Shown: positions 37,869-49,934 of the stretch, one piece after another
Layout: each line of letters begins with the position of its first letter
Numbering within the stretch: position 1 is the stretch's first letter
Source of the DNA: Parietaria judaica
Taxonomy: Eukaryota > Streptophyta > Magnoliopsida > Rosales > Urticaceae
Assembly (NCBI GenBank): GCA_954871525.1
Contig: OX940868.1
Coordinates: 27,585,056 to 27,649,055, forward strand
Direction: 5' to 3'
DNA length: 64,000 nucleotides
Notes under the pieces: generated by a model
Seen by the model: only the letters and a program-made list of their open reading frames with translations
Databases searched by the model: none
What the model was told of the DNA's origin: nothing
Made by a program: the position numbers and the translations under genes

Positions 37869-38016
37869 TGTAGAAATCAAGGAGAGGGAGAAACTCAAGA
37901 ACTCTGTTATTGAAGCATTGAGTCTTTAAGGTTACAAGAAAGCTTTTGTATAAAGCTAACATAACAAAAGAGAATGACTAAACTACCCTTGACAATAATA
38001 ATAATATATGCTAATA
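37869..38016 (-). repeat. 5' LTR of the Copia element
   Basis: Identical to 33965-34112; followed on the coding strand by the primer-binding site at 37868-37857. Confidence 0.95.
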
Positions 38017-38021
38017 TACAC

Positions 38022-39971
38022 AACTAAAACTCGTGATATTTAACATTATAAAATTAACTTTGATATATTTATTAATCGTATGAAGCATTATATTACCTAC
38101 TCGACAGTCTCGACTTCGATTTTGGGGATCCACACTCCACGTCGAGCGCCCAGAACCGGGCTCGAAAGCCCATCGACTTTCTAGCCAATTTCGGGATCCA
38201 CTCTCCACGTCGAGTGCCCCTCAAAGATCCACATTACTTCCTCAAACGACGTTAGAAAGGCCCGTCAAACGGCATGCAAAGCACTCGGAAAGAGACATGT
38301 TCCGGTCAAAGTTAGTGCGCCACGGAAGAAGCCGCCATGCAAACCAGTCGGCCGTCATTGATGAACATGAAATAGCACACGTCATAATGCTTCTCTTGTT
38401 CAAGAACAGGCGGTCCATCCCAAAAAAATTGTCCCAAAGGCCCAATTACAAAAGCTCATGGAGAATGGCCAGGAAAAAAAGGCAACCCAAGTCCAATCTA
38501 GAAATGACACGCTCCCTCAAGCTTAGCTCAGGATCTGTGCTCTTCCCGCTTCTCTCGGAACAAAGAAAACTAGCTCGAGAACGGAGATAGAGGCGAAGTA
38601 CCACGGAACTCCTTTTGGCACGGCATTTAGTCCGGAGCAAGATTAAACCGTGTACCGATTTTAGTGTTACTCTACTTTTCACAGTTATCAAGTTATAAGC
38701 TCGGAATGACCAAACTGCCCTTCAGGAATATACCCTTTCTTCCGTGCCGACCCGGGTGTTGGAACTTGAGAAAGAGGACAATTTGAGGGCAAAAGAAGGG
38801 ATACTCTCAGAAGAATACAAAGGGCATTTCAAGAACACACATCGTGTCAACCATGATCTCCCCTTAAACTCGATCAACCCCACTTCATTAATGAATTTGA
38901 AACTTACCGAACTACTATATATCCCATAAAAACAACTAACAAACAAGAAACATTTAAGAAAAGTAAAGAAGATAGTGAATAAATTTGAGAGCTTAGAAAT
39001 ATGAAACATGTGGGGTTTCTGACATCACGAGCGGTGTGCCTTGAATCCATCACAGGAAGCTTCTCATTTCTCTCTCAGGTCCACACCTCCTATAATTATT
39101 TTCCTAATTATCCTTGTGTCCTGCATTATTTATTTTGTCACACTCGCCCCACTTTTTCCAAGCAAATTATAATATACAACAAAAGAAAAATACTCTGGAT
39201 TCGGTAGTCCCATTTATCGATTTACTTCACTATGTCAATGCAATAATTATTAACATGGGCCTGGCAATGATAAAAGGTATTAACTTACTAGTAAGCCCAA
39301 CAACAAACCACTCTTTTTTGCTTCTTCTTTTTTCTCTTTTATTTCCTACCAAAAACATATGAACTTGATGATTTCCATGTGACAGCCCTTTTTATATTAA
39401 AAAAAAAAAAACTTTTAATTTAATGTAGACATTAAATGAGAATCACTAGGATTTAGAGACAGTTGAGCATGAAATGAAACAAACGAGAAGCGATTCCATT
39501 CCAATTTGGATTACGAAAACAAATTCCAATAATCATCCATCGCAATCTCCCTTGTCAGTTTTCTAGGAGCCAGAGAGACCTTGATTTCTACCCTTCACAA
39601 ACCCTCACATGCGATGCGTATATGGGCCCTTTCCATGTGCTTTTCCCATTATACCCCTCTTCAAACCAGACAACTTCATCAACAAAACACCCCTATTTCT
39701 CTCCTCAAAAGCGACACTCTCTATCTCTACCACTTAATGATCATCATAATTCCCATCTTTGAAGAAATAAAGAATGCTTGACGAATTTTGACTCTTAATC
39801 ATGTATATATTTCTGAAATACACAGAGATAATAAGTGTTTCTTCTTACTAAATCTTGAAGAAAGTATATTTAATGATAAACAAGTTATAAAATAGAAATT
39901 GGACAGGCGAAGAAAGATATACAATGTGCTTACTTGTACAGTGGCCAAAAATTAATTAATTAAAGAATTAA
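38022..39971. other. Intergenic between Copia and the ARM gene
   Basis: A GC-richer tract at 38100-38720 includes two similar 27-base units (GGATCCAC-A/T-CTCCACGTCGAG, at about 38126 and 38194) and minus-strand open frames with no known domain; it may be a repeat fragment. From about 38800 the DNA is AT-rich. Sequence just below 39972 should be the 3' UTR of the ARM gene. Confidence 0.4.
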
Positions 39972-41696
39972 TCAATGCCAAATCCCGCTTAACAAACTCC
40001 GGAATCGGCCCGTCGACAGCTTCCGGACGAGCTTCTTCGCGTCGGAAACCTCGGCTTCCGCCAGCTTCTCGACGTTCTTGAGGTTTCCGTTGCCGGCGAT
40101 CTTCCGCCTTCCGCTGTTGCTGCTCGTCAGTGACATCAGGATCGCAAGCAATGCGCGCTTGTTGCCGCCGGAGCCGTTATCTCTCTCCGGATCTAGAAGC
40201 TGCAGAAGGAACCCGATGTTCCGATCGTCTTGCACGAACTTTTTTCGGTTTTTGGGGATCAAAACCATGCTTAGCAGCGCTTCGCTGGCCGATTCCCGTA
40301 CCTCGAATGATTTGGAATCGAGGAATTTGACGAGCTCTTGCATTAGTCCTGCGTCAGCCAAGGCCTTCTTCGCCTCCTCGGAGGTTTTCGAGAGCTTCAC
40401 GGCGAGCTTCAACGACATCTCCTGGATTGAGAGGTCGCCGTTTCGGAGGAAGAATATGAGGTGGTCGATGAAAGAGTGGCTGAGAAGGATCAAGATCGAC
40501 GCGCCTGACGAGAAGCAGAGGTTCTCTATCGCCCGCATTGCGGTTTCTCTCGCTTTCGAGGTGCAGGCTGACCGGGGCTCCACGACCCGGAGAAGGACCC
40601 TAATCCCACCTTCTTTGACGACCGTCTGGCGGGCGGATTCGTCGCCGGAGGCTAGAGTTTGGAGGAGCTCAATCGAGTTTATCTGCACGGACTCATCCTT
40701 GGCTCGGGCGAGGTTGGCAAACGTGGCGATGGCTTCTTCTTCAACCATGAACCGGCAAATTTCCTCGACACCAGCTAGGTTTCCGAGCACCGCGCAGGCC
40801 GTGCCGACGAGCTCGGAGCAAGATTCGCCAGTGTCCGAGCATATCTTGAGCAGCGCCGTCACGCCTCCGTGCGCAGAAACCGACCACGAATTATCAGAAT
40901 TCTCCGTGACTTTCATCAAACATCTGGCGGACAATTCCTTCGCGGTCTGCGTTCCATTTTCCAGAACCCGAATCAATGGCGCCACAATCCCAGCTCCGAT
41001 CAGAACGCTCTTATGCGCATCGAACCCCAGAATCTCCATCACCACTCGCGCGGATTCCTCCTGGATTTCCCTCTCCGGCGAGTCGAGGAAGTTCACGATC
41101 ACGGAGACGATGTCGCCGAGCTCGGCCACGACGTTGGCGTACTTCTCCTCTTCGGCCATGGCGGAGAGGAGGTTCCCCAGCGCTTGCCTCTTCATCTCCG
41201 CGTCGCCAACCTTCATCCTCGTCACCAAATCCCTGACGTAGAACCTCATGTCGTCTCTGCAAGCTCCGAAGCTAGGCCGCGACACGACGATGGCGAAGCC
41301 CCGGCTCAGGACCCCGGCGTCGTACATCTCGGCGAGCCTCTTCGCGTGCTCGTCGAACCTGGCCGCGATGACGTCCAGGTCGCTCTGCATCAGGAGCTTG
41401 CCGCTGTAGGAGAGGTCGACACAGCGCCGAGCCAGGTCGTAGCACTCGGCGATCAGAGCCATTAGAGACAGGACGAGCTCCGCGACCGCCGAGCTCTCGC
41501 CGGAATCGCAATCCTCCAGAGCGAGCAGGCTTGAGTTCAGGTCCTCGAGCTTGGTCCGGATCGACTGCCATTTCCCGGCGAAGACTTTGATGGAATGCGA
41601 GAGCAGAATCAGCGACGAGAGGAACTCGATGGTCTTTCGGAGACTGTCACTCTTCTTCTTCTTCTCTTCTGCTCCCATTTGTTGCCTCTCGCTCAT
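39972..41696 (-). CDS. Intronless armadillo-repeat protein
   Basis: A single open frame encodes 574 residues from the ATG at 41696 (MSERQQMGAEEKKKKSD). The frame stays open to an ATG at 41792 (606 residues), but a TATAAATA box at 41823-41816 would put transcription start near 41790, so the inner start (41696, or 41678) is preferred. Residues 1-150 are a helical N-terminal domain with a Lys-rich start (EEKKKKSDSLRKTIEFLSSLILLS). Roughly 168-500 consists of tandem ARM repeats, for example GDIVSVIVNFL, GAGIVAPLIRVLENG, HGGVTALLKICS, EGGIRVLLRVVEP and AGLMQELVKFLDS. The tail is GRFRSLLSGIWH. There is no U-box, so no ligase activity is expected. Similar plant proteins (At5g50900/At2g05810 type) are little characterised; a scaffold role is inferred. 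Confidence 0.9.
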   Translation of the reverse strand: MSERQQMGAEEKKKKSDSLRKTIEFLSSLILLSHSIKVFAGKWQSIRTKLEDLNSSLLALEDCDSGESSAVAELVLSLMALIAECYDLARRCVDLSYSGKLLMQSDLDVIAARFDEHAKRLAEMYDAGVLSRGFAIVVSRPSFGACRDDMRFYVRDLVTRMKVGDAEMKRQALGNLLSAMAEEEKYANVVAELGDIVSVIVNFLDSPEREIQEESARVVMEILGFDAHKSVLIGAGIVAPLIRVLENGTQTAKELSARCLMKVTENSDNSWSVSAHGGVTALLKICSDTGESCSELVGTACAVLGNLAGVEEICRFMVEEEAIATFANLARAKDESVQINSIELLQTLASGDESARQTVVKEGGIRVLLRVVEPRSACTSKARETAMRAIENLCFSSGASILILLSHSFIDHLIFFLRNGDLSIQEMSLKLAVKLSKTSEEAKKALADAGLMQELVKFLDSKSFEVRESASEALLSMVLIPKNRKKFVQDDRNIGFLLQLLDPERDNGSGGNKRALLAILMSLTSSNSGRRKIAGNGNLKNVEKLAEAEVSDAKKLVRKLSTGRFRSLLSGIWH

Positions 41697-41815
41697 CGGA
41701 GGACGAGCATTTTCTATCCGGTGAGTTTCCCGGCGAATATTCCGGCGAACTCTGATCGGAGCTCTCTGATGTGACGATCTTATCAAGAGCAAAAGAAGAA
41801 TTTTTCTTTTTAATT

Positions 41816-41823
41816 TATTTATA
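41816..41823 (-). promoter_or_regulatory. TATA box of the ARM-repeat gene
   Basis: TATAAATA on the minus strand, 120 bp upstream of the chosen ATG at 41696. Confidence 0.55.
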
Positions 41824-42236
41824 ATTTGTTTTTATTTGTGAGTTTTTTCTGAGAGACTGTAGTGTTGGCTGAGATTGAGCTCTGTACTTATCCTTGGCTC
41901 TTATTTCGTCTTCGGATCTGAATCACTGGATTCGATTTATAGCCGTATTTTACGAAACTGACCCTGGATGGCCATAATTTTCTACTCAAAAGGTCAACCA
42001 TGAAAACAAATTATGAGGGGTATGTAAGGTAATTGATGGGGTGAAAAAAAGAATCTCATGACTCGAGCCGTTGAGTTGGAAACGTATTTAAGGTGAGGAA
42101 AAGGTAAATTATCTTTCAATGGGAGTTTTATAAATTTTTTTATTGGATGATAGAATTATATTAAGTATAATTAAATACCCACAGCACAGTTATTTAAAGT
42201 GAAGTATATATTTGTGGCAAAAATACTTATATATTA

Positions 42237-43372
42237 GGGTTAATTGCCGCAAAAATACCCAATCTTTGGTCAAATTCTCTCCTGTGTATACAACCTCTGT
42301 AAATGGCGGTAAAAGTACCCAAACTTAGCATTTGGGAGTTGACCGAGAATATCTATCTATGTGGCAATCAGCCTTTGCCATGTGGCACGCCACATGGCAC
42401 TTGGCCGCCACGTGGCATGCCACGTAATTATTATTTTATTAAATAATTTTTATAAAAAATAAATATTTTTAAATTATTTTAAAAAAAAACTTTTTTTTTT
42501 AAAAATAAAATTATTTTTTCAATAAAAACAATAATGAATATTTATATATAATTATTCATTTTAGAAAAGTGGATCAAACGAAATAAATAAAGAAAAAAAT
42601 CTCCGTTTACGGTTCACTCAAGCTTCGCCTCCGATCCGGTTTACGGGTTAAAGGAAATCGCTTAATATGTTTAATAATAATAATAACCAATAATAATCAT
42701 ATAATTATTTAACGATAAATTTTTTTAAAAAAGAATAATATAAATAAAAAAACATATTAAACCATTATTATTATTTTAAAATGCAAACACAAAAAAATAT
42801 CATGCAAACAAATAAAAATAATTTTTCATTAAATATAAATATGACTACTATTTTTTGTTTTTGAATAAGTGGTGTGTATATAATTATGTCTTGACTTTTT
42901 AAACATTATGTATGTGTTTATTAGTTATTATTATTAAACATATTAAACAATTTTATTCGACGTGTGAACCGGACCGGAAACGGAGTTCAAGTGAACCGTG
43001 AGCGGTGAAAATTAATTCGTTCTACCCACTTTTTAAAAAATAAAATTATAACCAATAATGAATATTAAATTTAAATATTCTTTATTTGTGATTATTAACA
43101 AAAATTATTAAAATTTAAAATAAAAAAAATTGTTTAAAAAATAAAAAAAAATCGTTTAAAAAAAATATTTAAAAAAATATTTTTTTTTATTTTTTTTAAA
43201 TAAAAAAATAATTACGTGGCATGCCACGTGGCAAAGAGTGATTGCCACATAGATAGATATTCTCGGTCAACTCCTAAATGCTAAGTTTGGGTACTTTTGC
43301 CGCCATTTACGGAGGTTGTGTACACAGCAGAGAATTTGATCAAAGGTTGGGTATTTTTGCCGCAATTAACCC
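42237..43372. mobile_element. Mutator-type long-TIR MITE, copy 3 (diverged subfamily)
   Basis: The 1,136-bp element begins GGGTTAATTGCCGCAAAAAT and ends with its inverse GGGTTAATTGCGGCAAAAAT. Inverted arms run about 200 bp and share GGCGG-AAAAGTACCCAAACTTAGC, GTTGACCGAGAATATCTATC and CACGTGGCATGCCACGT. A perfect 9-bp target duplication, TATATATTA, lies at 42228-42236 and 43373-43381. The interior differs from copies 1 and 2 and includes a TTTACGG/GAACCG-bearing segment. Confidence 0.92.
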
Positions 43373-43735
43373 TATATATTATAAAATATATGACTTCTCA
43401 AATTTTTTTCTGTGGTAAAATTTGAATGATGAAAAATAATATGGCATAAGTAATTAAGTGTTTGTCATTACATTTTCAGTTCTCCCCTTCGAATGGTGAT
43501 GCTAATATGTCATTGTATAGATTGAGAGGGGACCAATCTTGTGAAATATAGTTTGTGCAGGATGACGAAATAATATTAAGACGAACACATTGGCGAAAAT
43601 AATTTTTAGACGGAACTTTGAGTTATTTCGATCTTCAATATATATATTTTTTTACCAAAACTTAAATTACAAAGTTGTATATATATTTCTCAGTGTCAAA
43701 ATAGGATTTGAATTGTAGCATTCTGTATAAATTAT

Positions 43736-43852
43736 GGGTAAATTGTGGCAAAAATACGGTATTGTGCAGATCTTCGCCGAAGTACTTAGCAACATCGAAT
43801 TCGGAGATAGACTACATAACTTTCGTATTTTTGGCATAATTCACTCTGCTAT
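43736..43852. mobile_element. Short MITE remnant with GGGTAAATTGTGGCAAAAATACG end
   Basis: The left end GTAAATTGTGGCAAAAATAC pairs with GTGAATTATGCCAAAAATAC from the right. About 117 bp. The 76-codon frame starting at 43734 is this element read through and is not a gene. Confidence 0.45.
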
Positions 43853-44281
43853 TGCCTATTTTTATAAATGGCTTATGGTTGGAAAACTACGAGATAGATC
43901 TACAACTGTAGTGTTTTTCGTTTTGGCACAATCGTTCAACAAAAATGCGAAATGTCAATCTTAACATAAAATTGGACACTAGTATAAAAGAAAATATTTG
44001 TTGCAAGCTAATTTTCATATATTTAAGGGACTTCTATGATCACAGGTAAAACTAAAACGTAGTAGATATATCTCATAGCTTTCCTAGCATAAGTTATTTG
44101 TAAACTTTGAACAAAAAATAAATCAACTACTCCAAAAGTACGAATAATATGTAGATCCACTACAAGGTTAATATCTCTGTATTCAGCGTTGCTAACTCTG
44201 AAATCGGTGTTTAATTTATTTTTTTAACTAATTGTGAGGGCCACATTAGTGAGGTGTTCGCATTTTGCAAAACAAAGGACG

Positions 44282-44948
44282 TACGGTAAAACCTCTATAA
44301 ATTAATACTGTTGGGACCGGCAAAAAATATTATCTTATCAGATTATTAATTAACATATAAATTAATATTTTATTAATTTATACACTAATGAAGAAAAAAA
44401 AATTAGTCAGCTATAAGTATATAAACATCTTTACTAACAAAAAATTATTTCAAATTATTATATTGAGAATATTAAAGTTTCAATATTAAGAATATCAGAG
44501 ACTATTATTATGGTTTAAAAATATTTTATTATAGTTCCAATGTTAGAAATATTAAAGAGATCAATGATATTAAAGATAAATGACAATAACTTCTTAGAGT
44601 AGCGATAATTAAAGCTGTAATAATCACTATACAATCATATTTTAAGAAGACTACATATTTAGAGTGATGTAATTTTATCTTTTTATTTAATGTGATTTCA
44701 TTGTTATTTATATTATATTTTATTTTATTTTATTTTATTTATAGTGATTTTATAATTATTTATGTAATTTTTTTATATTGGATTATTAATTTATATATCA
44801 CTTGGGACCTATATACTTATTAAAAAATTATTATCTTATAAATTTAGCGAATGATTAATCTAGCTAGTTAGGCCCAAATCGGGACCGGACAAAAGTATTA
44901 TTTAATCGCGAGTATTAATTAGTATTAATTTATAAAAATTCTACTGTA
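44282..44948. mobile_element. Non-autonomous element with CTCTATAAATTAATACT ends
   Basis: TACGGTAAAACCTCTATAAA at the left and TACAGTAGAATTTTTATAAA read in from the right both continue into TTAATACT; further in, GGGACCGG occurs on both arms. The interior is very AT-rich. This terminal type is common in dicot genomes. No clear target duplication. Confidence 0.55.
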
Positions 44949-45174
44949 TAATAAAACATGACATACACTTCTTTGACCCTTGTCTTCCAAGAGTGACAGA
45001 AGTATGACATCTCGTATATTTGGCTTAGGGCGCTTTGATTATTTTTTACAGGGACTATTTACGTCACAATTCCCGTACAATAAAGATTCTCTACCTGCTT
45101 TATTAAGCCTTTGGATTCAGAGGAGAGTTAGTTTGTTAGACAGTCGTCTCTGTTAAGATAAGATAAAAATCTCT

Positions 45175-45660
45175 TCAGTAGCTCCAAAATATCTGACACT
45201 TAATTTTTTTTTTACCAAAAATCTCCAAAACATTATTCTGGATTTCAAAAAATAGCTGAAAATGGAAATATTGATCCCAATTTCCTTTGTTTGACGGTAG
45301 TCCGGCGTAGTTATACAGTAGAACTAAGAATATTTTGCCCTTGTTTGCTTGTTGGTACCAAGAACATGTAGAGTTTGTGAGAGAAACAAGAAAAAAATAT
45401 GTGGTTAATTGGAAAGTGGAGAGTTGGATAAATAAGGCAATGCTTTCATTTGGAATAACGTGTTGGAATTTTGTATTTGTATTTTGAAGAAAATGGTTGA
45501 AAAGCGAAACTTCTGTGATGTCCAATATCTTGTATAAGTCGAAGTAAGAAAAGTAAAAATTTCCGATGAGCTTTGGCTTCTTGCAAATTGTCTTACGTCC
45601 TCTTGCTTCTTCTTTTTTCTTCATATTTTTATGCAATATTTGTGATAAAAAAAAAAACAC
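45175..45660 (-). other. Unrecognised 161-codon open frame
   Basis: Starts MFFFLSQILHKNMKKKEEARGRK and stays open for 161 codons. Composition is rich in Phe, Lys, Asn, Ile and Leu, as expected of translated AT-rich DNA. I recognise no domain, signal or homologue. Length alone makes it noteworthy; it may still be fortuitous. Confidence 0.15.
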
Positions 45661-48600
45661 TTAAAGAATTAGCGGCATAAGTTTTCACAAATACAGAATT
45701 TTTTGGTTATATGTTCGTAATCTCTTTTTTGCGTTAGAAAAGGTTCCTCCATTAATAACCAAGAATAAATTCCGTCAAGTTTTTTGTTATTTGCAACATA
45801 TCAAGATTTGAATAATTGATTTCTTCACCCTTTTTCTTGGTTAATTTTGCACTAATTTATATATCATCATTTTGGACCCTTAACATTTATTATTTTATCA
45901 TTTTGACCACCCAATTACAAATTGGATCCATCCATGATTATATTTTACATTATCAGTTTGACCCCTAGAAACAAAACTTTACATATTTGACCCATATAAA
46001 TCCAATACGATATTAATTTATTACTTTAATTTGAAACATACACGTGTATATAAATTATTAACGGAGACATGTAGAGAAAACCAATCTATCGAAAATATAA
46101 ATTTTATTTTCTTAATTATTTGATAAGCACAATTAAAAATTTGGAAATGTCTCATATTATTCAAAAAAGTTGGTACTTTAGTCGTAACTATCTTTGTTTC
46201 TATGATGCCTATTAGGATTCAGGACAAAAGCACTATCAAGTATCAAAGTCTATTCTCAGTCTCTTACTATGCTAATTTCCTATGGTGAAAGGTGTGATAT
46301 AAATTCACGTGTCAACTTAATATGATCACACCCCATTATACAAAATATATTTATTGAATGCCATAGATGCTTATGCTTTCACTTCAAGACTTAGGAGAGG
46401 AGCTTGTAGTGAAAGTTCCGAAGAATATTACTACTTTACATGGATATTTGCGACAACAAAAAACGTAAATTTTTTATTTTAAAAAAAAAAAAAAGACAAA
46501 GAAATTCAACTTTTTCCTACGACATTAAGACTCAAAATTTATAAAATTTGAAAAAATGACCTTTTTTGATTACCTAGTGCTTAGCGAAGCAAGTAAAATG
46601 AGAAACGGTGTGTGTAAAAACTAGATTCCCAAAAAGCGAGAGAGCTCAACTTCCATAATCTGTTCTATAGGACCGCACTACTTGTAAGAACACAACTTTA
46701 ATTTTATTTAGGTGAAAAGTGTAACAAAAAAAGTTACACAAATAAAAAAGAAAACTAAAGAGTTAACTTTCAGCCTTTAGCATGGAGATAACATGACTCC
46801 CACCAGCCATGTGAATGCTCATGAAATAATGTCTTTTACACCCAAGAAATGACGTTGAAAACTCTAATACTACGTCTAAAGATTAAAATTAAATATGAAA
46901 AAAGTGTTGATTCTTTTTCAAGATATTTGGAACATAAACACCTATAATTCATGTATAAGGGATGATATACTCCACTTTCTTTTCAATGTATATAATTAAG
47001 TACTTAAAAGGTATATTTTTAGTACATAAAATTTACAATTTTGACAACATTAAAAATATAAAAAAAGGTGGAAAATACAGTTACTTTCACCTATTTTGCT
47101 GGTAGTTTTGGAGCAAATATGAAATTTGAATAATTGTTTTTAAGTACTTTAGTTTAGAGTTTAGATGCATAGAAGCTTTTCTTTGCCAAGAAAAAGAGCT
47201 TGAAAAGGGGAAAATTGACACATTATTCCTACCTTTGACTGACATAAAGTGATAAGAAGATAATTAAGTGTAAATAAATCGTTGGGTTTTTTTGGCTAGT
47301 TTCAAACAAAATGAAGCATCACACATGCAAATAAAACCTCTACAAAAAGACAAAATGAGATAAAATAAAACTAACTTACGGCATTATTAAGTGTCACGCA
47401 ATTCTATATTAATAAAGGACAATGTTCCCATTATTCTGCCACTCACGGGCTCTAAACCCTTTGTGTAATGATCTTTTTCCATTGCGATAGCATTTATTAA
47501 TCGATTGCTTTTGGATTTGTACCAAACCGTTTAAGGATGATCATTTAATTTTAATTATGCTTAAAGTGATCAAAAGTTCGTTTGTTTTTGTCTACAAGCT
47601 CGCAACTCAAGGAAAAAGATGGCATTAATTCTCTCTTCATAAATGTGGTACGTTCTTGGAGGCACCTACTTTATGTTTACTCTCTCTCAAATAAATAAAT
47701 ACAATTAACCGGTAGTAATTTGCTTCTGAACATTGTATTTTTGTACCGCTTGCCTATAGAAATTTCAAAAATAACACACTTACGCGCTCTAAAATGATCG
47801 TAATTTTACCAATAATATTGTTTGTATAATTAATTGATAATAGCACAAATAAATTATGTCATGTTATGCAAAAAAAAAGGATTTGTATTATGGAATTATA
47901 AGGCAAAATCAACCATTTTGATTTGAATCTTCCGTCATCGTTATGTTTTTAACTTTTTTTTATCTCCCGAGTTTCTGTTGTGAACTTGTCATGTTAATTA
48001 TTGAGTATGTAGGATTTTATTAACATCTTTGTAACGCTCTCTTTCACTCCATTTGTCTTTGAAAAATAAGAAAAATCTATATAACCTCACATGTAAAGTC
48101 TATCTTCTTTCTTCTAAGATATATTTCACTAAAATGTGCACACAAAACAAAAAAGAATTTTTTTTGTCATTTTTAACGCGTAAAAATAATGTAGTTTTAA
48201 AAAAATATGTAGGACATGATCATAAAAACTGAAGTTCGACGGAGAAAACTGCGTCAATCTACAAAATTCAAGGGGCGTTAGTGCAAATTACTCAAAATAA
48301 ATTATTTGGAATAAATAATATATCATAGTGTCATACTATTCATTACTTTGCGTATAATTAGATCCGCTGGGCTCCAACGATTTACCTTTGCATACCAAAC
48401 ACCTCACGTACGTTTTTTTTTTTCCATTATTTTTAGTATGCTTATGTATAATACACAAAATCCGCATGTTTCCCAATTTATTATGCACTTTAAAGCAATT
48501 AATAAAATGAAGCAGCTGATTATAATATGAGAATCTTTAGCAACAAATGTTTATGGATGATTAAGGCCGAAATTATGGGCATTAATAGCTTGAGCCGATC

Positions 48601-49903
48601 GAAGTAGGCCTTTGTGTTAGTATACTTTATTGTTAGAGACACGTAGGGTTAGTGTGGTGCTAATTAATATAGATAATTGTGTAACCTCCTAACTAATAGC
48701 CTACGCTTGCTTTGTGTTGCTTTGAATAATATATATTTTGTGTGTGATGTGTTAGGTGCTAACGAGAAAGAGGGGAGCTTTGAGTGGACGAGAAGATATA
48801 GAGTCAGTGCAAGAAACTATGCATCATAATAATAATGCATGAGACTTGGCTTCCAAGAGATCAGAAACTACATATAGTTATGCTTCATCTTCATTCATTC
48901 CTAAAATGTTTGGATATATCATTCACATTACATCTTGAATCCAAATGTGTTCTTAGAGGTTGTTGCTCACAGTACTTCATGAAATATTTAACATAGTTAA
49001 ACATTGAGCATATATATTGAGATCAATTAAAAATATATAGTATCATGTAAAGAAGAAATTAATATTCGAGACACAAAATTTAGACAAGATGAAAGGATAG
49101 TATGTGTTTATTTGAAGAGCTTGAATTTGGAAAAGGAAATAATTTTCCAAACTGTTAAATCTCTTAAGTAAATAATTTTGCCAATAATTAGGAGATAGTA
49201 CTACCTTTAATGATTAAAATGAATATATATATATATATAATGTAAAGTAGAGTAATAGTTTAATTGGGATCTGATCAAGGGTGTACTTGAAAGTTTTCTT
49301 CAAAATCCAGGGTCAATAAACTAAATTATGAGGCTATTATTTCGCAATGAATTGAAGAGTATAAATGTAAAATATTGAGAAAAACTTTAAAATTGAAAGG
49401 TTCAAAAAAATTAAGAAAACATAATATGTGATGCATAATGCTAGTTAATTATTGGTTTGCATTTTTAATGCATATAATGCAATGGGTTACTATTTAAAAA
49501 GTATATGGTAAATATTTATGTAAAAAATAAGAGTTCGAGTTGCAAAATCAAAATGTATAAATTACCAAAGTTTTGGAGGGTTTGTGCATTTAATTATCAT
49601 AGACTATCACAATTTAGGACGCCGGATATATATTATTAATAATACTAATATAATAACTTGTCACTATTTAGTAGGTGGTATGTTTCACCGAACTCCGAAA
49701 TAGTATACGATATCCATTGCATAGTACCACTTGTCTATGTCGTTTCGCATTTTTCATTTTACGGATATATTGCTTGTCGATTGGTATCTCATAGGTAAAT
49801 CGATGAACATGCCGATGGATATATCATTTCTCATATCCTCGAAAAAAGATTTTCGATAGGCATGTCGATGAATATTTGAGAAATTTAATACCTTAGTATG
49901 TAC

Positions 49904-49934
<31 letters not shown>

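Larger units (their letters stand above)
33965..38016 (-). mobile_element. Ty1/Copia LTR retrotransposon, young insertion but coding-defective
   Basis: Two LTRs of 148 bp (33965-34112 and 37869-38016) appear identical base for base. Target duplication TACAC lies at 33960-33964 and 38017-38021. On the minus (coding) strand the 5' LTR is the right one; next to it is TGGTATCAGAGC (37868-37857), the initiator-Met tRNA primer site, and a purine tract CGGGGGGA abuts the 3' LTR. LTRs begin TA and end CA instead of TG..CA. The gene order protease, integrase, reverse transcriptase, RNase H defines Copia. At 4.05 kb it is shorter than usual because most of gag is missing. Confidence 0.97.

Noticed and set aside
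40078..41241. Plus-strand open frame of 387 codons opposite the ARM gene
   Set aside because: Antisense of a GC-rich single-exon gene; Ser/Arg/Ala-rich with no domain, while the minus strand gives clear ARM repeats.
43734..43964. 76-codon frame starting MGKLWQKYGIVQ
   Set aside because: The start falls in the inverted-repeat end of a small MITE; the translation reflects the repeat.
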